Source: Arsukibacterium sp. (GTDB taxonomy: Bacteria; Pseudomonadota; Gammaproteobacteria; Enterobacterales; Alteromonadaceae). From it: a stretch of 64,000 nucleotides of DNA. Shown in pieces: positions 16,064-24,975 of this stretch. Position 1 is the stretch's first letter, and each line of letters starts with the position of its first letter. Location of the stretch: positions 1-64,000 of the forward strand of contig NZ_JAGYIM010000016.1 in assembly GCF_018402695.1 (NCBI RefSeq). Direction: 5' to 3'. The position numbers and the translations under genes are program-made. The notes under the pieces were generated by a model that had not been told where the DNA came from, did not search any database, and was given only the letters and a program-made list of their open reading frames with translations.

Positions 16064-19000
16064 ATGTTGGAATCAATTTTACGCTTTTCTATCAAGCGAA
16101 AATTTCTGGTGCTGGTTATGGTATTTGCCGTAGCCGGATTAGGACTGTGGAACTTCACGAAGTTACCCATTGATGCGGTGCCCGATATTACCAATGTACA
16201 GGTAATGATTAACACTGAAGCACCGGGTTATACCCCACTTGAGGTGGAGCAGCGGGTTACCTTCCCATTGGAAACCGCGTTGGCGGGTTTACCGGGCTTA
16301 ACCTATACCCGTTCAGTATCCCGCTATGGCTTGTCTCAGGTGGTTGCTATTTTCAGCGATAAAACTGATGTGTATTTTGCCCGGCAACTGGTAAATGAAC
16401 GCTTATCAGCGGCCCGTGCAGAACTGCCGGCCGGCCTTGAGCCGCAACTTGGGCCTATAGCGACAGGTTTAGGCGAAATTTTTATGTTTACTGTCGATGC
16501 TGCGCCTGGCGCAACGCATGCAGATGGCTCGCCCATTACGCCGATGGATTTGCGCACCGTACATGACTGGACCATCAGACCCCAGCTGATGCGGGTGCCG
16601 GGCGTTGTTGAAGTGAACCCTATTGGCGGCTTTGAGCGCGAAATCCTGGTGGCCTTTAAACCCGAAAAACTGCTGGCGTTTGGTTTAACACAGGCTGATG
16701 TCGTCGATGCGATTACTACTAACAATCAAAACCGTGGTGCCGGTTTTATCGAGCAAAATGGTGCGCAGTGGCTACTCAGAATGCCCGGCCAAGCCGAAGA
16801 CATTGCGATTATCGCTGATATTCCGCTGCGCTCTGACAACGGCGCGGCACTGACCATTAAAGATGTGGCGGATATTGAAAATGGCCAGGGGCTCAGAACC
16901 GGCGCAGCGACACAAAATGGTCGCGAAGTGGTGATGAGCACTGTGTTCATGCTAGTTGGCGAGAACAGCCGGACCGTGGCACATGCGGTGGGGGAAAAAC
17001 TAAAGGAAATCAACACAACTTTACCTGAAGGCGTCGTGGCCACTGCGGTATATGATCGCACTACGCTGGTGGATAAAACATTAATAACGGTACGAACCAA
17101 TCTGGTAGAAGGCGCTATTCTGGTTATCGTGGTGTTATTTGTGCTGCTGGGTAACTTCCGCGCGGCATTTTTAACCGCCTTGGTGATCCCCTTTGCCATG
17201 CTAATGACCGTTACCGGTATGGTACAAACCGGTGTCAGTGCAAATTTGATGAGCTTGGGGGCACTGGACTTTGGCTTGTTAGTCGATGGGGCAATTATTA
17301 TCGTTGAAAACTGTTTGCGCAGGCTAAGTCAGGCCGGAAATAATCCTCTGCCATTGAAAGCGCGCATGCAACTGGTGTTTGACGCCACCCGGGAAGTGAT
17401 AAGACCGGCATTATTTGGCGTTTTTATTATCACCGTTGTGTACTTGCCCATTTTTGCGCTGGAAGGGGTGGAAGGCAAAATGTTCCATCCGATGGCCATT
17501 ACCGTGGTGATTGCGCTGCTTAGCGCTATGCTGCTGTCTGTCACTTTTGTGCCTGCAATGGTTGCCTTATTATTTAAAAAGCCGGTAAAAGAAAAGCACA
17601 GCCCGCTTATTCGGGGAGCGGCGGCTTTGTATCGTCCCGCGTTAACCTGGGTGCTGAAAGGGCGCTGGCTGGTCGTTATTGCCGCCTCCGCGTTGGTGGT
17701 GGTGTTTGGTTACCAGGCCAGTAAGTTGGGTAGTGAGTTTGCCCCTAATCTGGATGAGGGCGATATTGCCATGCATGCCCTGCGTATTCCAGGCACGTCA
17801 CTCAGCCAGGCCATTACGTTACAGGAAACACTGGAAGATAAAATTAAACAGATGCCGGAGGTTGAGCGGGTGTTTGCCAAAATAGGCACCGCAAATGTGG
17901 CAACTGATGCGGTACCTCCCAGTGTTGCTGATAACTTTATTATCTTAAAACCCCGTGAGCAGTGGCCAAACCCCAATAAGCCCAAAGCACAGCTTGTTGA
18001 AGAACTTGCTGCTTTAGTGGAGCCCATTCCCGGTAACCGTTACGAGTTTTTACAGCCTATTCAGATGCGGTTTAATGAGCTTCTGGCCGGGGTGCGCTCT
18101 GAATTAGCCATTAAAGTGTTTGGCGATGATTTTGACAGTCTGGCTGCACTGGGAGAAGAAATAGGGTCTGCTATCGAGCAGGTTGAGGGCATTGCCGATA
18201 TTCAGGTTGAACAGCTTACTGGCTTGCCCATGTTGAACCTGGTGCCGGAACGGCAAAAGTTAATGCAACACGGTATCAGTATGGCTGAGTTACAGTCTCA
18301 GGTTGCCACTGCGATGGGCGGCACTGTGGCCGGCAAGTTTTATCAGGGCGATGTTCGTTCAGACATTGTGGTGCGCCTGGGTGAGTCGCGACGACAGGAT
18401 GTTGATGCGCTAAGTTATCTGCCCATTCATTTGCCGGATGGCCATACGGTTCCGCTACAGGAGTTGGTGTCACTGGAGCTTGTCTCGGGGGCGAATCAGA
18501 TTAACCGTGAAAATGGAAAACGTCGGGTGGTGGTTACCGCCAACGTACGCGGGCGTGACCTTGGCAGCTTTGTGGCTGATATTCAGCAAGCCGTCGCAGA
18601 CAAAGTGGATATCCCCGCCGGTTATTGGCTGGAATACGGCGGGACTTATCAAAAACTGCAATCGGCTTCACAGCGCCTGAGTATCGTGGTGCCGGTTACT
18701 TTGCTGATGATAATCGGCTTGTTAATTCTGGCGCTGAGTTCTTTCAAAGACGCCATGATCATCTTTACCGGTGTGCCACTGGCCCTGACCGGCGGTATTG
18801 CAGCCTTATTGCTGCGTGATATTCCGTTTTCTATCTCGGCTGCGGTTGGCTTTATTGCCCTATCCGGTGTAGCGATTTTAAATGGTCTGGTAATGGTGTC
18901 GTTTATTCGGGAACTGCGCAAAGAGGGCATGGGGCTTGAGCAAGCTATTTTTGATGGGGCTTTAACGCGGTTACGTCCGGTTTTAACCACGGCATTAGTG

Positions 19001-19207
19001 GCTTCGTTGGGCTTTATTCCAATGGCGCTTAACACCGGTATCGGCTCTGAAGTGCAGCGGCCACTGGCCACCGTGGTGATAGGCGGGATTATCTCGTCCA
19101 CCTTACTTACCCTGTTCGTTATTCCGGCGTTGTATCGCATTTTACATAAAGATAAGGAGTCACTGTTGACTGATGTTGAAGTATTGGAGTCTGTCGATGC
19201 CAAATAA
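16064..19207 (+). CDS. CzcA/CusA-family heavy-metal efflux RND transporter
   Basis: A 1047-residue inner-membrane pump of the HME-RND group, normal in length, with 12 expected membrane helices and two large periplasmic loops. The group signature DFGLLVDGAIIIVEN is at about residue 402 in helix 4, where the acidic residues carry protons. Other marks are NFTKLPIDAVPDITNVQVMI at the N-terminus and GSEFAPNLDEGDIAMHALRI in the second half. It exports divalent cations (Zn, Co, Cd) or Cu/Ag; the DFGxxVDG form fits the divalent pumps, so zinc or cadmium is my guess. AGGAGCG precedes the ATG. Confidence 0.92.
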   Translation: MLESILRFSIKRKFLVLVMVFAVAGLGLWNFTKLPIDAVPDITNVQVMINTEAPGYTPLEVEQRVTFPLETALAGLPGLTYTRSVSRYGLSQVVAIFSDKTDVYFARQLVNERLSAARAELPAGLEPQLGPIATGLGEIFMFTVDAAPGATHADGSPITPMDLRTVHDWTIRPQLMRVPGVVEVNPIGGFEREILVAFKPEKLLAFGLTQADVVDAITTNNQNRGAGFIEQNGAQWLLRMPGQAEDIAIIADIPLRSDNGAALTIKDVADIENGQGLRTGAATQNGREVVMSTVFMLVGENSRTVAHAVGEKLKEINTTLPEGVVATAVYDRTTLVDKTLITVRTNLVEGAILVIVVLFVLLGNFRAAFLTALVIPFAMLMTVTGMVQTGVSANLMSLGALDFGLLVDGAIIIVENCLRRLSQAGNNPLPLKARMQLVFDATREVIRPALFGVFIITVVYLPIFALEGVEGKMFHPMAITVVIALLSAMLLSVTFVPAMVALLFKKPVKEKHSPLIRGAAALYRPALTWVLKGRWLVVIAASALVVVFGYQASKLGSEFAPNLDEGDIAMHALRIPGTSLSQAITLQETLEDKIKQMPEVERVFAKIGTANVATDAVPPSVADNFIILKPREQWPNPNKPKAQLVEELAALVEPIPGNRYEFLQPIQMRFNELLAGVRSELAIKVFGDDFDSLAALGEEIGSAIEQVEGIADIQVEQLTGLPMLNLVPERQKLMQHGISMAELQSQVATAMGGTVAGKFYQGDVRSDIVVRLGESRRQDVDALSYLPIHLPDGHTVPLQELVSLELVSGANQINRENGKRRVVVTANVRGRDLGSFVADIQQAVADKVDIPAGYWLEYGGTYQKLQSASQRLSIVVPVTLLMIIGLLILALSSFKDAMIIFTGVPLALTGGIAALLLRDIPFSISAAVGFIALSGVAILNGLVMVSFIRELRKEGMGLEQAIFDGALTRLRPVLTTALVASLGFIPMALNTGIGSEVQRPLATVVIGGIISSTLLTLFVIPALYRILHKDKESLLTDVEVLESVDAK

Positions 19208-19892
19208 ATTAATGCAAACGGGGTTATGGCTGTTAATCGGCGTGTTATCGCTGCTTAGCATCGGCGCTTTTGCCCATGGTGTGGATGACAGTACCAGAGC
19301 ATTTTTAGAGCAAAATCAGGGTGTACAATTCATCCCGTTTTTATATATCGGTGCCAAGCATATGATCACCGGCTATGACCATTTGTTGTTCTTAGTCGGG
19401 GTGATCTTCTTTTTGTACCGTAGTAAAGACGTTTTACTCTATGTAACCATGTTTACGTTGGGCCACAGCATCACGTTGTTGTTCGGTGTCCTTAACGATA
19501 TTCAGGTCAATGCGTATTTGATTGACGCCATTATCGGTTTGTCAGTTATCTATAAAGGTTTCGACAATCTGGGCGGTTTTAAGCGCTGTTTTAATTGGCA
19601 ACCGGACACGCGCGTAGCGGTGCTGATCTTTGGTTTGTTTCATGGTTTTGGCCTGGCCACCAAGTTGCAGGAGTTTCAACTGCCACAGGAAGGACTGTTA
19701 ACCAATTTAATCGCCTTTAACATCGGTGTTGAACTGGGCCAATTCGCGGCGTTAGCGTTAATTCTGCTCGTCATTAATGCCTGGCGAAAAGTGCCGTCAT
19801 TTCAGCGCTTTTCTACCCTGACTAACACCGCCTTGATGAGTGCCGGCATCATGCTGATGGCCTATCAGCTGACGGGTTACTTCATCAATTAA
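19197..19892 (+). CDS. HupE/UreJ-family membrane protein
   Basis: A 231-residue inner-membrane protein with about six hydrophobic segments and the conserved His/Asp motifs of HupE/UreJ proteins: GAKHMITGYDHLLFLVG, FTLGHSITLLFG and GLFHGFGLA. HupE and UreJ are thought to move nickel or cobalt; many relatives sit in metal-efflux operons. The start is taken as the ATG at 19197, with GGAG 8 bases upstream; an ATG at 19173 would add eight residues. Either way the gene overlaps the end of the pump gene, so it is part of the same operon. Confidence 0.82.
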   Translation: MPNKLMQTGLWLLIGVLSLLSIGAFAHGVDDSTRAFLEQNQGVQFIPFLYIGAKHMITGYDHLLFLVGVIFFLYRSKDVLLYVTMFTLGHSITLLFGVLNDIQVNAYLIDAIIGLSVIYKGFDNLGGFKRCFNWQPDTRVAVLIFGLFHGFGLATKLQEFQLPQEGLLTNLIAFNIGVELGQFAALALILLVINAWRKVPSFQRFSTLTNTALMSAGIMLMAYQLTGYFIN

Positions 19893-19939
19893 TTTACTGA
19901 ACAACATTACTTAATTTACTGAAAAATGAAGAGAACACT

Positions 19940-20467
19940 ATGCAACATACGGTAAGTACAAAAACCTTAGTTAAAGCCAGTGTGGCGGCGGCAGTTGTCG
20001 CAGTTATTGCACTGGCAACGTTAATTCTTCCTGCCGAGTACAACATTGACCCGACAGGTATTGGCAAACAGCTGGGCTTGACCAGTATCGCACAGGCGGC
20101 AAACGCTGAAACTGCTCCAGTACAGGCTTTAGCAAAGGGCAGTGCTGAGTTTCAAACGATTGAAATCATAGTACCGGCAGGTCGCGGCGTTGAGTACAAA
20201 TTTGCCATGCCGCAATACGCCAAAATGACTTTCGAATGGCTGACCGATGGCGAGCCTTTGTACTACGACCTGCATGGTGAGCCTGAGGGCGATACCACCG
20301 GATACTTTGAGAGCTACACCATCGCCACCAATAGTGAGGTTAAAGGCAGTTTTACCGCGCCTTTCGCAGGCTCACACGGCTGGTACTGGAAAAACAAGTC
20401 GGATAAACCGGTTGCAGTGCAACTGATGGTAAAAGGCCAGTATGACGTCATTGGTCTGAAACAATAA
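19940..20467 (+). CDS. Transmembrane anchor protein of metal-efflux clusters
   Basis: A 175-residue protein with one N-terminal membrane segment (ASVAAAVVAVIALATLILPA) and a periplasmic domain, which has YKFAMPQYAKMTFEWLTDGE and a Trp/His-rich end (AGSHGWYWKNKSDKPVAVQL). It resembles proteins annotated as transmembrane anchor proteins beside HupE and RND metal pumps; their role is unknown. It follows the HupE-like gene by 47 bases and precedes another small exported protein, so it belongs to the operon. Confidence 0.68.
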   Translation: MQHTVSTKTLVKASVAAAVVAVIALATLILPAEYNIDPTGIGKQLGLTSIAQAANAETAPVQALAKGSAEFQTIEIIVPAGRGVEYKFAMPQYAKMTFEWLTDGEPLYYDLHGEPEGDTTGYFESYTIATNSEVKGSFTAPFAGSHGWYWKNKSDKPVAVQLMVKGQYDVIGLKQ

Positions 20468-20494
20468 TTCAACCCACATAACTTGGAGATTCAA

Positions 20495-20827
20495 ATGAAA
20501 AAATTAGTTTCAGCAGCAGCGCTGTGCTGCATATTAATCAGTGGCGGCGCAATGGCTCATGCGGACCACGGAATCATTAGTAGCCAACAGGCTGTGGCTA
20601 TCGCGGTGAAGTCGGTGCAGCAGATGACGTTTAAAGATTTTGGTTTTGCTGTCGGCAAACTGGATACGTCATGGAAAGAGCTGGAAGCAAAGCAATTCTC
20701 GGTCGTTAGCATTGAAGAGGGCTATTTCATAGTGAGCGCGGTTAATAGCAGCAAAGCTGAACAGGTCTTTTTTAAAATCGCCAACAACGGCCAGGTATTA
20801 GATGTAAAGCCCGTTAACGATTTTTAG
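20495..20827 (+). CDS. Small exported protein, DUF6488-like
   Basis: A 110-residue protein with a signal peptide (cut near GGAMAHADHG), so the mature protein starts with a His/Asp-rich HADHG that could bind metal. The rest (QAVAIAVKSVQQMTFKDFGF, SVVSIEEGYFIVSAVN) looks like a PepSY-like alpha/beta fold and resembles the DUF6488 family seen in metal operons; this is from memory and not firm. The ATG at 20495 has TTGGAG 6 bases upstream. It is the last gene of the RND operon. Confidence 0.62.
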   Translation: MKKLVSAAALCCILISGGAMAHADHGIISSQQAVAIAVKSVQQMTFKDFGFAVGKLDTSWKELEAKQFSVVSIEEGYFIVSAVNSSKAEQVFFKIANNGQVLDVKPVNDF

Positions 20828-21206
20828 TTATCCGCTAAAGCTAAAGGCACTGCTTAGTCCGCTAGCAGTGTCATTGCAAAGGTTATTTACTAATGTTTCC
20901 AAGTTTGGTTTACATTTTTAGTTGTCGTTAGCTGTTCTAAAGCATAGTGAACACCGATGCACAGTGCTTTGACAAGCCGAGGGACAAACTAATTGATGAA
21001 AGAACTTGGTACAAATTTAACTAGCCAATTTAAATTTAGCGCACTTAATCAAGTCAAAAAAGTGTTTCAGTCTAATTTTTTGAGGAAACACAATTTGGTA
21101 ACGTTGCCTTTCTGACTAAGTTTATGACGTTTCAACATTCAACCTGCTTGGTTTTATTGTGTCGTAAAATTACTGACAGACCCTCGCAATGTAATAGGAT
21201 TATAAG
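20828..21206. other. Intergenic end of the RND operon and left edge of the defence island
   Basis: It contains a weak hairpin (CACTGCT and AGCAGTG near 20850-20876) that may end the RND operon, a 39-codon frame at 20996-21115 with no ribosome site or recognisable product, and the left copy of the 26-bp direct repeat. The DNA is A+T-rich. I see no RNA gene. Confidence 0.4.
21145..21170. repeat. 26-bp direct repeat, left copy, candidate attachment site
   Basis: The block TGCTTGGTTTTATTGTGT followed by CGTAAAAT recurs in the same orientation at 37606-37631 with one change (A for C at base 19). The flanks are unrelated. The two copies lie at the two ends of the block that carries the resolvase, CBASS and Gabija genes. 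Confidence 0.7.
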
Positions 21207-21590
21207 TCAACAGCTCTGCAACCTGTTTTTGATGAATGTAATTGTGCTCTGATACTCGCTTAAAAGGCGATTGAAATCGTTATTTTTATAACGTTTTTGC
21301 CTTATTGCCGTTTTTAGTCTTTGGATTTCTTCGGGCGGTATTGTGTTGACAACTATCCCTTCAACATCAATACATACTCTATCAATTGCATCGATGAAGT
21401 CCTCATCCCGTTTTTCTAGTATCGCTGTTTCGATACATATAGCAGCTTTATATAACTTCAACCTGTTTACGCTCTTATAGAGCGGAATATTTAATTGAAG
21501 CGCACGTTTAGACTGCGCAAGCAAGATTAGATACTCAATAACAAACTCCAGATCAGAGACATTGATTTTTGTAGAAGTTTGTTTAACCAC
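21207..21590 (-). CDS. Unrecognised helical protein at the island edge
   Basis: A 127-residue, probably cytoplasmic and alpha-helical protein with no signal peptide or membrane segment. It is rich in Ile, Leu, Lys and Arg (EYLILLAQSKRALQLNIPLY, EIQRLKTAIRQKRYKNNDFN). No family comes to mind. A strong inverted repeat (21604-21621) lies 14 bases before its start, which suggests tight repression of a single gene. It sits between the 26-bp repeat and the second copy of the 72-bp repeat, and so may have come with one of the two mobile blocks. Confidence 0.5.
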   Translation of the reverse strand: MVKQTSTKINVSDLEFVIEYLILLAQSKRALQLNIPLYKSVNRLKLYKAAICIETAILEKRDEDFIDAIDRVCIDVEGIVVNTIPPEEIQRLKTAIRQKRYKNNDFNRLLSEYQSTITFIKNRLQSC

Positions 21591-21603
21591 CTAAACCTCT
21601 TTG

Positions 21604-21621
21604 CCGTTATAAATATAACGG
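21604..21621. promoter_or_regulatory. Operator-like inverted repeat before the gene at 21590
   Basis: CCGTTATA (21604-21611) and TATAACGG (21614-21621) are perfect 8-bp arms with two bases between. They lie just upstream of the minus-strand gene, where an operator is expected. The same half-site forms the palindrome at 154-169 in the IS66 element. Confidence 0.5.
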
Positions 21622-21697
21622 TAAAGATAGTATATTTCGCGACATTTGCAATGTTGTTTTCAACTTTCTCTTTTGCGCTTTTCTATTGCTTGTCACA

Positions 21698-21769
21698 GCC
21701 ACGGAAAGTACTCGGATAGTCTTCTTATATATGACCTGGTGGTAATAATATCCGCAAAGCAATCGACCG
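21698..21769. repeat. 72-bp direct repeat, copy 2
   Basis: It matches 11591-11662 at 69 of 72 bases, in the same orientation. It lies 155 bases before the resolvase start. In this copy CGGATA and TATCCG form outer half-sites about 30 bases apart, which could suit a recombinase or regulator; the first copy has one of these bases changed. Confidence 0.85.
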
Positions 21770-21924
21770 TTTTCTTTACAGTCCCTGCCAGTTCTCAAAT
21801 GACTTCTTTCTAACCTCAAAATGTGTAAATAAATTTGGTAAAGAAATCTATGTAAATATTAGGTACCTTTTCTATCGGGCTGAGCTAGAATCCAATGTGA
21901 CGCATTGGCTAACGGAGGTGTGCA

Positions 21925-22482
21925 ATGATTATTGGTTATGCTCGGGTGAGTACGCAGGACCAGTCGCTTGATCTTCAAACTGATGCTCTAAAAGCGGCAG
22001 GCTGCGAGGAAGTTCTCAGTGAGAAGGTTACCGGTAAGCAACGCGAGCGGCCTGAATTGCAAAACTGCCTGCGCATGCTTCGTAAAGGCGACATCCTCGT
22101 TGTATGGAAACTGGATCGCCTGGCGCGTTCACTGAAAGACCTAGTGGAGCTTATTTCTGAACTGGATTCGAAACAAGTTGGGTTTCGGTCAATCACAGAA
22201 GCCATTGATACCACGACAGCCGGCGGCAAACTGGTGTTTCATATTTTTGGTGCTTTGGCCGAGTTTGAACATAACCTGATCCGTGAGCGAACACTTGCTG
22301 GTTTAGCGGCCGCTAGAGCCAGGGGCCGAAAAGGTGGCCGAAAGCCATCAATGAGTCCCTCTGATGTTCAGAAAGCTGCGGCTATGCTTTTGGATCCGAA
22401 AATAACTAAAACTGAAGTGGCTAAACATTTTGGGGTTAGCCGGGTAACGTTGAATAAAGCCTTATTGCGTGGAGAAATATAG
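21925..22482 (+). CDS. Serine recombinase (Tn3-type resolvase/invertase)
   Basis: A 185-residue site-specific recombinase. The catalytic domain (residues 1-135) has GYARVSTQDQSLDLQ with the nucleophile Ser9, LRKGDILVVWKLDRLARSLK, and the GALAEFEHNLIRERT segment with the active-site Arg. A C-terminal helix-turn-helix follows (KTEVAKHFGVSRVTLNKALL). Length and layout are those of transposon resolvases and DNA invertases, not of large serine integrases. GGAGGT precedes the ATG. No transposase gene accompanies it, so its substrate could be the nearby 72-bp repeats or a res site in 21770-21924. Confidence 0.92.
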   Translation: MIIGYARVSTQDQSLDLQTDALKAAGCEEVLSEKVTGKQRERPELQNCLRMLRKGDILVVWKLDRLARSLKDLVELISELDSKQVGFRSITEAIDTTTAGGKLVFHIFGALAEFEHNLIRERTLAGLAAARARGRKGGRKPSMSPSDVQKAAAMLLDPKITKTEVAKHFGVSRVTLNKALLRGEI

Positions 22483-22668
22483 ACACTGTCGCTGGTTGAA
22501 ATGATATATGCTGGTATTTTACACATAACCGCTTTTAGGGTTCATTATCAGAGTGAAAGAGAGCTAATTAAATAAGTATTTTTTGACGGGCATTACCCAG
22601 GAAAAGTGGATTCTCTCTAAAAATGAGTCACCTTGTAAGAGGTGACTATTCCATCGGTAATATATAAA

Positions 22669-23361
22669 TCAGATAAATTTTCTGGCTACTAATTCAGGTA
22701 TAAAGCTTGTCTGTACAGGTTGCATCCCTAATCCTAGCAACTGATAAATTTGCCCACCAATACCTGGCTTTACTTCACCTGTCTCGGCATCTTTCATCTC
22801 ATCTACGGCAAAATAGACGAACGAAAATTTGTCAGAAACTCTCTTTGGAAATTCCTTTTTAAGGTTTGCGATTGAGTTCTTATGTATAACCGGTGCGACA
22901 ATCAGAATGTTGTCTGCGTCAACCTCTTCTATCAAACGAAGTAGGTTAGTTCTGACCACGCAGCTTCCCGATATCACTGACTTAACAACCACTAATGTTT
23001 TTGCAGTGTTGTAACCTGGTTCAAGATACTGATGGACAATTGGCGCTAAACTGCCAATGGAACCACCTACCTGATAATGATTGTTCCAGAAGACGGCAGA
23101 GTAAACTCTAGAACTAATAGCTCCGGCCACTGCATCAACAACACCGCTAGCTAAATAATCTGCATCTTCAGCAGTTGAAGCGACGAGTACGGACTTCTCA
23201 GTACTCAAGTCTCTAAGTAGTCGGGCACCAAGCAATTTACCCAAGTCTTTCATCGCAGACTTATAGTCACTCGGACAGTCAACTGCCTCTAAAAGCTTTG
23301 AGAGGCATGCTTTAGCATAAACGTCAGTATAATCGCTGTAACTTCTGAGTTCTAAAGTCAT
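22669..23361 (-). CDS. Phosphoribosyltransferase-like protein of unknown role
   Basis: A 230-residue cytoplasmic protein. The middle alternates strands and helices, and the segment TAKTLVVVKSVISGSCVVRT followed by NLLRLIEEVDADNILIVAPV resembles the phosphate-binding region of type I phosphoribosyltransferases. The usual DD pair before the loop is replaced by KS, so it may bind a nucleotide or ribose phosphate without normal catalysis, or may not be one at all. AGGAGGA lies just before the ATG, and the start overlaps the nuclease-like gene by 4 bases, so the two form a translationally coupled pair. It lies downstream of the CBASS genes on the same strand. Confidence 0.55.
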   Translation of the reverse strand: MTLELRSYSDYTDVYAKACLSKLLEAVDCPSDYKSAMKDLGKLLGARLLRDLSTEKSVLVASTAEDADYLASGVVDAVAGAISSRVYSAVFWNNHYQVGGSIGSLAPIVHQYLEPGYNTAKTLVVVKSVISGSCVVRTNLLRLIEEVDADNILIVAPVIHKNSIANLKKEFPKRVSDKFSFVYFAVDEMKDAETGEVKPGIGGQIYQLLGLGMQPVQTSFIPELVARKFI

Positions 23362-24284
23362 ACTTCCTCCTGCTCAACTTTAAATTCTTGGGTGGCAAGC
23401 GTCATCAAAAGGGCAAACAGATCGAATGCTTTGGTAACGATAGCCAACTGTTCTGCTGAGGGTTCCGCCATGTCCACAGAGACCCGGACCTCAAATCCAT
23501 TACATGTCACATAAAAATCGCGCGATTTTACCACAAGCTCGACATTATCAAAAGCATTAACCATATCCACGAGCCAAGCTGGAGGCACAGTATCGTTTTG
23601 CCCAAAATGCACAAATAAATCAGGCTTGGCCAATTCTCTAGCTTTGTCTATGACCTCTTGCAAACTAAACTTAGACCTACCGTCCATCGCACCAATTACT
23701 AGCCTAAACGCGTTGTCAATACTTGACAAGTCATTTTTGTTGATTATAGCACATATATTTGTCCTCAAATTTTGAGCATATTCGAACAGATCCATTTGTT
23801 CTGTTGCATATGGGAAGAACTCAGAAGTAAAGGAGCCAATCTGTGTGGTTCCTTTTAGCTTTGATGTTATAGCCTGGTTGTTGGCTCGACAGCGTTCATC
23901 ACAAGATACTAGTAACACCTGTTTAGGATTTTTTATCCTAAAATAGTCTTGATCTATTTGTGCTTGCATAGTGAAACGTTGATGCATTTCATCAGTGTAT
24001 GCTGCAGCTTGGGTGTTTGAGTTCTTTGCTTGATAGTTGACTTTAGCATTAACGCTATGGTCTGTGATTGCTAAGTCATCTACAAATGCAAGATCCTGTA
24101 GAACAAAGATTATTTTCTCTGCATCCTGTTGCTGTTGCGACCAAGCCTCAATAATCTTATGAGCCGTAAAAGATCGTTCGTAACCAGACCCTTTCTCGTT
24201 ATTGTCGCCGCCTTTCCTAATGTTCTTCAGGAGACGCGCCGCATCGCTCCCAAAGTTTCTCTCAACAAAATCATTCAGCTCCAT
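23358..24284 (-). CDS. Nuclease-like protein (PD-(D/E)XK / DUF4297-like), unassigned
   Basis: A 308-residue cytoplasmic protein. Its N-terminal 110 residues have the spacing of a PD-(D/E)XK nuclease: an acidic residue in GSGYERSFTAHKIIEAW, then FVDDLAI, then VNYQAKNSN (Q-A-K as the E-x-K equivalent). This resembles the DNA-cutting domain of Cap4/DUF4297 defence effectors. The C-terminal half is of unknown kind. The ATG at 24284 is chosen because AGGGGGAG lies 6 bases upstream; a longer frame starts at 24323 with no such site. It follows cap3 after a 214-base gap, so it could have its own promoter, and overlaps the next gene by 4 bases. Confidence 0.55.
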   Translation of the reverse strand: MELNDFVERNFGSDAARLLKNIRKGGDNNEKGSGYERSFTAHKIIEAWSQQQQDAEKIIFVLQDLAFVDDLAITDHSVNAKVNYQAKNSNTQAAAYTDEMHQRFTMQAQIDQDYFRIKNPKQVLLVSCDERCRANNQAITSKLKGTTQIGSFTSEFFPYATEQMDLFEYAQNLRTNICAIINKNDLSSIDNAFRLVIGAMDGRSKFSLQEVIDKARELAKPDLFVHFGQNDTVPPAWLVDMVNAFDNVELVVKSRDFYVTCNGFEVRVSVDMAEPSAEQLAIVTKAFDLFALLMTLATQEFKVEQEEV

Positions 24285-24498
24285 TGAACTCTCCCCCTTG
24301 ATTAAAAAGTTATGTCGAACCATTGGGCTTTAGTTAAGCGATAAGGATAAAATCTTGATAAAGATATGCTTTTACCTGTTTATGGTCTCTATTGCAATTA
24401 ATTGCATGGTAAAAGAAGTGGATTTTACTCAAAAATTACTTACTTATTAGCTAAACGCACGACGTCAGAACACTGATGACGGAGGATTTCAAAATTGA

Positions 24499-24975
24499 TT
24501 ATGTGTGTGTTAATGGAGTATCGATAGCTTTCAAAACGTATATTCTTTTGGCTATTCTCTTACCGCACCATATCGCACATTGCCCGACAATGATTAATAT
24601 CATGGGTTCCGAAGAGTTTATATCCTCATGCCAACTGGATTTGTCTGTACCTGAAGGAGTCGGAAATCTCTCCGGATGAGTGTGCCACTCTCCCACATAG
24701 TTCATCGTTCCGTCAGAGGTGTGGTGTAACTCATTGACCAATTCTTGATGATGGGGACTTTTTCGGACGACGGTAAATCGACTCCGAATGTCACCCTGGC
24801 CTGGTTCTGAGATCGCATGAATTACAATGTGGTTCTCTCGTCTTTCACCGATTAATACTCCGGCAGCTTCACGGCTTACAGGAGATAACTGCCGGTAGGA
24901 CTGTAATTTCTCTATTACGTTAGCCATGATGACGACTAAGTGGCCGTTATCATCTATGTATGTTATCTCAGACAT
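24499..24975 (-). CDS. cap3: CBASS JAMM-family isopeptidase Cap3
   Basis: A 158-residue JAB1/MPN-type metalloprotease. The JAMM residues are all visible: E36 in SREAAGVLIGE, H98 and H100 in GEWHTHPERFPTPSGTD, S108 and D111. In type II CBASS, Cap3 cuts the bond that Cap2 makes between the C-terminus of the cyclase and its targets, and so tunes or reverses priming. It overlaps the end of cap2 by 8 bases. It is the last gene of the four-gene CBASS operon as known from Vibrio VSP-1. Confidence 0.92.
   Translation of the reverse strand: MSEITYIDDNGHLVVIMANVIEKLQSYRQLSPVSREAAGVLIGERRENHIVIHAISEPGQGDIRSRFTVVRKSPHHQELVNELHHTSDGTMNYVGEWHTHPERFPTPSGTDKSSWHEDINSSEPMILIIVGQCAIWCGKRIAKRIYVLKAIDTPLTHT

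Noticed and set aside
20996-21115. 39-codon plus-strand frame near the left 26-bp repeat
   Set aside because: No ribosome site, no recognisable protein and A+T-rich context; chance is enough to explain it.
11591-21769. The 72-bp repeats as a CRISPR remnant
   Set aside because: There are only two copies 10 kb apart, the repeat is too long, and there are no spacers or cas genes.
22669-24284. The two extra genes as part of the canonical CBASS operon
   Set aside because: Type II CBASS of the VSP-1 kind ends with cap3; a gap of about 210 bases and a fresh ribosome site separate these genes, so they are listed as a distinct candidate module.
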